Below are positions 7,050-9,251 of a stretch of 9,251 nucleotides of DNA, one piece after another. The stretch is from contig SKIG01000155.1 of assembly GCA_007116535.1 (NCBI GenBank), forward strand, positions 1-9,251, read 5' to 3'. Every line of letters begins with the position of its first letter. Position 1 is the first letter of the stretch. The position numbers were made by a program, and so were the translations under genes. Below the pieces are notes generated by a model. The model did not search any database. It was not told where the DNA came from and was given only the letters and a program-made list of their open reading frames with translations. Source of the stretch: Psychroflexus sp. Its GTDB lineage: Bacteria; Bacteroidota; Bacteroidia; Flavobacteriales; Flavobacteriaceae.

Positions 7050-8048
7050 CTAAATTGAATTTCGTATACTAACTTTACTTATGTTTTCTATTCGTTGTTT
7101 TTGCTTTGTTTGAATCATTTTTGCGAGCTCTTTCCCCATCAAATGAAAGTCTGTTGAAATAGTTGTAATTCCTCCTTCTACAATTTCTTTTAACAGAGAA
7201 TCGTTGTAACAGATAACCCCAATATTTTTACCAAGCTGCAAGTCTTGTTCGTTAATTTTTTTGACTACGGTAAGTAAACTTCGGTCATCTAGAACAATAT
7301 AAACAGCATTCTTTTTTAATTCTAAATTTTTCCATTCGTTAAGAATAGTATGCTTTTTTTTGTGTTTTAAACAAAATTCTTGAAAGCCAAGTTTTAAACC
7401 TATAGGTTGCTTTTCTGAACTAAATAGCAGGTAAATTTCATTGTATTTGTCAATATGTGATTCTAGCTTTTCAAGCCCTTCAAAAATATCTTTTTTGAAA
7501 TTTTGAAAAACTGCAGGGTAATGAGCTAGTTCATCATTTACTTGGTCAAGAATATATACCTTTTCTTCGGGTAATAGTTTAATTGATGCTGAAGTTTGCT
7601 GTAAATTGGCAGGCATAATCACATAATAATTATACTCTCCTATGTTGTCTTGGATTGTTTTTTCAAATGTTTTTTTATTTAAGTGATGAAAAAACACATC
7701 CACTTGAACGTTTTCGCTCAAGCCACTTAAAAATGCATTGTACAAGTCTTCTTTGAAGGAATTTAATTCATCAAATAAAACAAAAACTTTGTGCGTAACA
7801 GCAATATCTTCACTGTTTACATAATAACCTTTACCTACTACCGAGCGAATAATACCTCTGTTTTTAAGTTCATTGAAAGCTACTAATACAGTGTCTCTGG
7901 ATAGCTCATGACGCATACGAATTGCATTAAGTGATGGCAATCTGTCCCCTTTTTTTAGTTTGCCTGTAATAATAGCAGCTTCAACTGAGGAAACAATTTG
8001 CTTGTACTTAGGTACTTTAGAACGTTCGTTGATATGAATTATTCGCAT
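7050..8048 (-). CDS. GntR-type repressor with periplasmic-binding-protein-like sensor domain
   Basis: Residues ~12-75 form a GntR winged helix-turn-helix (PKYKQIVSSVEAAI…GDRLPSLNAIR…LSRDTVLVAFNELKNRGIIRSVVGKGYYV). Residues ~85-332 look like a LacI/PBP-type ligand domain (…YNYYVIMP…, …KNIGVICYNDSLLKEIVEGGITTISTD…). This is the domain order of AraR-like regulators, and the effector is probably galactose or a Leloir intermediate. It is the first gene of the gal operon and divergent from galE, so it likely controls both and itself. ATG 8048 is chosen because the following sequence (MRIIHINERSKVPKYKQI) matches the family's usual N-terminus and the next Met lies inside the DNA-binding domain. The promoter -7 box ends 4 nt before this ATG, implying a leaderless mRNA. 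The gene is notably AT-rich. Activator rather than repressor function is possible. Confidence 0.9.
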   Translation of the reverse strand: MRIIHINERSKVPKYKQIVSSVEAAIITGKLKKGDRLPSLNAIRMRHELSRDTVLVAFNELKNRGIIRSVVGKGYYVNSEDIAVTHKVFVLFDELNSFKEDLYNAFLSGLSENVQVDVFFHHLNKKTFEKTIQDNIGEYNYYVIMPANLQQTSASIKLLPEEKVYILDQVNDELAHYPAVFQNFKKDIFEGLEKLESHIDKYNEIYLLFSSEKQPIGLKLGFQEFCLKHKKKHTILNEWKNLELKKNAVYIVLDDRSLLTVVKKINEQDLQLGKNIGVICYNDSLLKEIVEGGITTISTDFHLMGKELAKMIQTKQKQRIENISKVSIRNSI

Positions 8049-8052
8049 GTGA

Positions 8053-8083
8053 CAAAGATATATAAAATTTCAAATTAAACAAC
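8053..8083 (-). promoter_or_regulatory. Promoter of the gntR-galM-symporter-galK-galT operon
   Basis: On the minus strand GTTG (8083-8080), a 19-nt spacer and TATCTTTG (8060-8053) match the Bacteroidota TTG-N19-TAnnTTTG pattern. The ATG of the regulator begins 4 nt further on (8048), so the transcript should be leaderless or nearly so. The -33 element overlaps the edge of the operator at 8082-8097. Confidence 0.7.
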
Positions 8084-8097
8084 TGGTAGGTACTAGT
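8082..8097. promoter_or_regulatory. Candidate operator for the GntR-type regulator
   Basis: ACTGGTA (8082-8088), GG, TACTAGT (8091-8097) is an inverted repeat with 6 of 7 half-site positions matching. It sits at the exact centre of the divergent promoter region. It matches the Bacillus AraR operator ATTTGTACGTACAAAT (from memory) at 11 of 16 positions, and AraR shares this regulator's domain architecture. It touches both -33 elements, so binding would shut both promoters. An overlapping perfect 8-bp palindrome TACTAGTA (8091-8098) is an alternative core. Confidence 0.6.
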
Positions 8098-8127
8098 ATG
8101 CATAAATTATTTTTTTATATATCTTTG
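8097..8127 (+). promoter_or_regulatory. Promoter of galE
   Basis: TATCTTTG at 8120-8127 is a perfect -7 box. The -33 position 19 nt upstream holds TATG (8097-8100), a weaker match than the TTTG consensus and mirrored with the GTTG of the opposing promoter. The expected leader before the galE ATG at 8151 is roughly 15-20 nt. Confidence 0.62.
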
Positions 8128-8150
8128 TAGGCGATTTAAAAACATAACTC

Positions 8151-9194
8151 ATGAATAAAGCAACAGCATCTAAAGTAATAGTTACAGGAGGCTGCGGATA
8201 TATTGGTTCGCACACAGTTATTGAACTTCAACAAAGTGGTTTTGACGTTATCGTTGTAGATGATTTGTCAAATTCTTCTGCAGAAACCATAGACAGAAGC
8301 GTACAAATAACAGGCAAAAGCCCTGTTTTTGTGAATTTAGATTTAAAAGACGAAAAAGCTTGTTATTCTTTCTTTAAGGAGCATCAAGAGGCAAGTGGAG
8401 TGATTCATTTTGCAGCTCATAAAGCCGTTGGTGAGTCTGTGCAAAAGCCCTTGATGTATTATCAAAACAATTTCTTTTCGCTAATCAATTGTCTTTCTGC
8501 AATGCATGAACTGGAGATGAACAATTTTATTTTTTCATCTTCAGCAACAGTTTACGGAACACCTGAGACCTTGCCTATTACAGAGTCTGAACAAACACAG
8601 CGTCCTTTTTCACCTTACGGAAATACCAAAAAAGTAGCCGAAGAGATTCTCGAGGACTTTATCGATTCAACAGATAAATTTGCGGCTATTTCACTGCGTT
8701 ATTTCAATCCGATTGGTGCGCACGATTCGGGTTTAATAGGTGAATTACCCAGCGGAATACCCAACAATTTGATGCCTTATATAACGCAAACAGCAGCAGG
8801 AGTTAGGGAAAAATTAATGATTTTTGGAAACGACTACCCTACCAAAGACGGAACACCAATTCGCGATTATATTCACGTAGTAGATTTAGCAAAGGCACAC
8901 GTAGTTGCTATACAGCGTCTATTAGATAAAAAAAAAAAAAAAAACTATGAAATTTTCAACCTAGGGACTGGAATTGGTTATTCTGTAATGGATGTGATTC
9001 AAACTTTTGAAGAAGTTAGTGGCCAAAAATTAAATTATGAAATAACTGATAGGCGACCTGGCGATGTCCCTTTTTTATTTGCCTCAACTGATTTGGCCAA
9101 AGAAAAATTAGGTTGGGTTGCAGAAAAAAATCTTTCTGAAATGATTTCAAGTTCTTGGGAATGGGAACGAAATTTTAGAAACAAGAATAAATAA
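8151..9194 (+). CDS. galE: UDP-glucose 4-epimerase
   Basis: It interconverts UDP-galactose and UDP-glucose with tightly bound NAD, closing the Leloir cycle and also supplying UDP-galactose for surface glycans. It is an extended short-chain dehydrogenase fold with the GxxGxxG NAD motif TGGCGYIGS (residues 12-20), SSSATVYG (129-136, Ser131) and the catalytic pair Tyr156/Lys160 in YGNTK. The numbering is offset by 7 from the E. coli enzyme, and the length of 347 aa is normal. The ATG at 8151 follows an A-rich leader. The gene is divergent from the gal operon and shares its control region. Like galT it carries an A17 tract, here encoding Lys260-Lys264 and the start of Asn265, just before the conserved FNLGTG segment. 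A one-base slip stops translation within a few codons and removes the C-terminal ~80 residues. Confidence 0.96.
   Translation: MNKATASKVIVTGGCGYIGSHTVIELQQSGFDVIVVDDLSNSSAETIDRSVQITGKSPVFVNLDLKDEKACYSFFKEHQEASGVIHFAAHKAVGESVQKPLMYYQNNFFSLINCLSAMHELEMNNFIFSSSATVYGTPETLPITESEQTQRPFSPYGNTKKVAEEILEDFIDSTDKFAAISLRYFNPIGAHDSGLIGELPSGIPNNLMPYITQTAAGVREKLMIFGNDYPTKDGTPIRDYIHVVDLAKAHVVAIQRLLDKKKKKNYEIFNLGTGIGYSVMDVIQTFEEVSGQKLNYEITDRRPGDVPFLFASTDLAKEKLGWVAEKNLSEMISSSWEWERNFRNKNK
8928..8944 (+). repeat. A17 homopolymer inside galE
   Basis: Seventeen uninterrupted A form five AAA codons plus the first two bases of AAC, the same length and phase as the tract in galT. With A16 the frame reads ACT ATG AAA TTT TCA ACC TAG; with A18 it reads CTA TGA. 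Both therefore stop almost at once. Confidence 0.9.
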
Positions 9195-9231
9195 TGTATT
9201 TTTACTTTTTATCTAAAATTTAGTTCCTAAG

Positions 9232-9251
9232 ATGAAGTATTTCCTTTTTTG
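9232..9251 (+). CDS. Possible start of a downstream gene (cut by window end)
   Basis: ATG at 9232 opens a short frame MKYFLF that runs off the window. A Lys followed by hydrophobic residues would fit the start of a signal peptide. It lies 37 nt after the galE stop with no clear terminator between. Only six codons are visible, so this may not be a gene. Confidence 0.3.

Larger units (their letters stand above)
8052..8128. repeat. Symmetric divergent promoter region: perfect 16-bp inverted arms
   Basis: ACAAAGATATATAAAA at 8052-8067 is the exact reverse complement of TTTTATATATCTTTGT at 8113-8128. Each arm contains a TATCTTTG -7 box pointing outward, one toward the regulator/gal operon and one toward galE. 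The centre of symmetry is position 8090, inside the candidate operator. The arms are too far apart (45 nt) to be a normal terminator, and the structure is best read as mirrored promoters. Confidence 0.85.

Noticed and set aside
1..9251. tRNA, rRNA, CRISPR array, insertion sequence or prophage signature
   Set aside because: No cloverleaf-like segment, spaced direct repeats, transposase or integrase frame, or terminal repeats were seen on reading; coding sequences fill nearly all of the window.

Overview
The window looks like a chromosomal segment of a low-GC Bacteroidota, probably a flavobacterium. The reasons are AT-rich DNA with A-rich leaders instead of clear Shine-Dalgarno sites, promoters fitting the Bacteroidota pattern TTTG-N19-TAnnTTTG, and proteins of flavobacterial character. 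This placement is inference; no marker gene is present.

Layout: (1) positions 1-963 (+) hold the C-terminal part of an RND efflux permease, closed by a strong hairpin terminator at 1027-1062. (2) Positions 1121-2107 (+) hold a Fic-domain protein with a C-terminal DNA-binding domain. Its promoter sits 5 nt before the ATG and is straddled by an inverted repeat, suggesting autoregulation and a leaderless mRNA. (3) From 8048 leftward to 2265 runs a compact galactose operon: GntR-type regulator, galM, SGLT-type Na+/galactose symporter, galK, galT. Gaps are 8, 11, 40 and 4 nt, and a leftward terminator-like structure follows at 2198-2248. (4) galE (8151-9194, +) is transcribed divergently from the regulator. 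(5) The last 20 bases may begin another gene.

The genes form a complete Leloir pathway: uptake (symporter), anomer conversion (GalM), phosphorylation (GalK), uridylyl exchange (GalT) and UDP-sugar epimerisation (GalE). The 102-bp regulator/galE gap is strikingly symmetric. Perfect 16-bp inverted arms each carry a TATCTTTG -7 box, and a palindrome resembling an AraR-type operator lies at the exact centre, so one repressor could switch both transcripts.

The most unusual signals are lesions or switches in the pathway. galT and galE each contain an uninterrupted A17 tract in the coding strand, in the same codon phase (five AAA codons, then AAC). Any 1-nt slip in either tract leads quickly to a stop. 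The symporter has an in-frame TAG exactly where the family has a Trp (TGG), with the remaining 105 codons intact and in frame. This suggests a phase-variable or decaying galactose pathway. Sequencing error at homopolymers or at one base cannot be excluded from the sequence alone.
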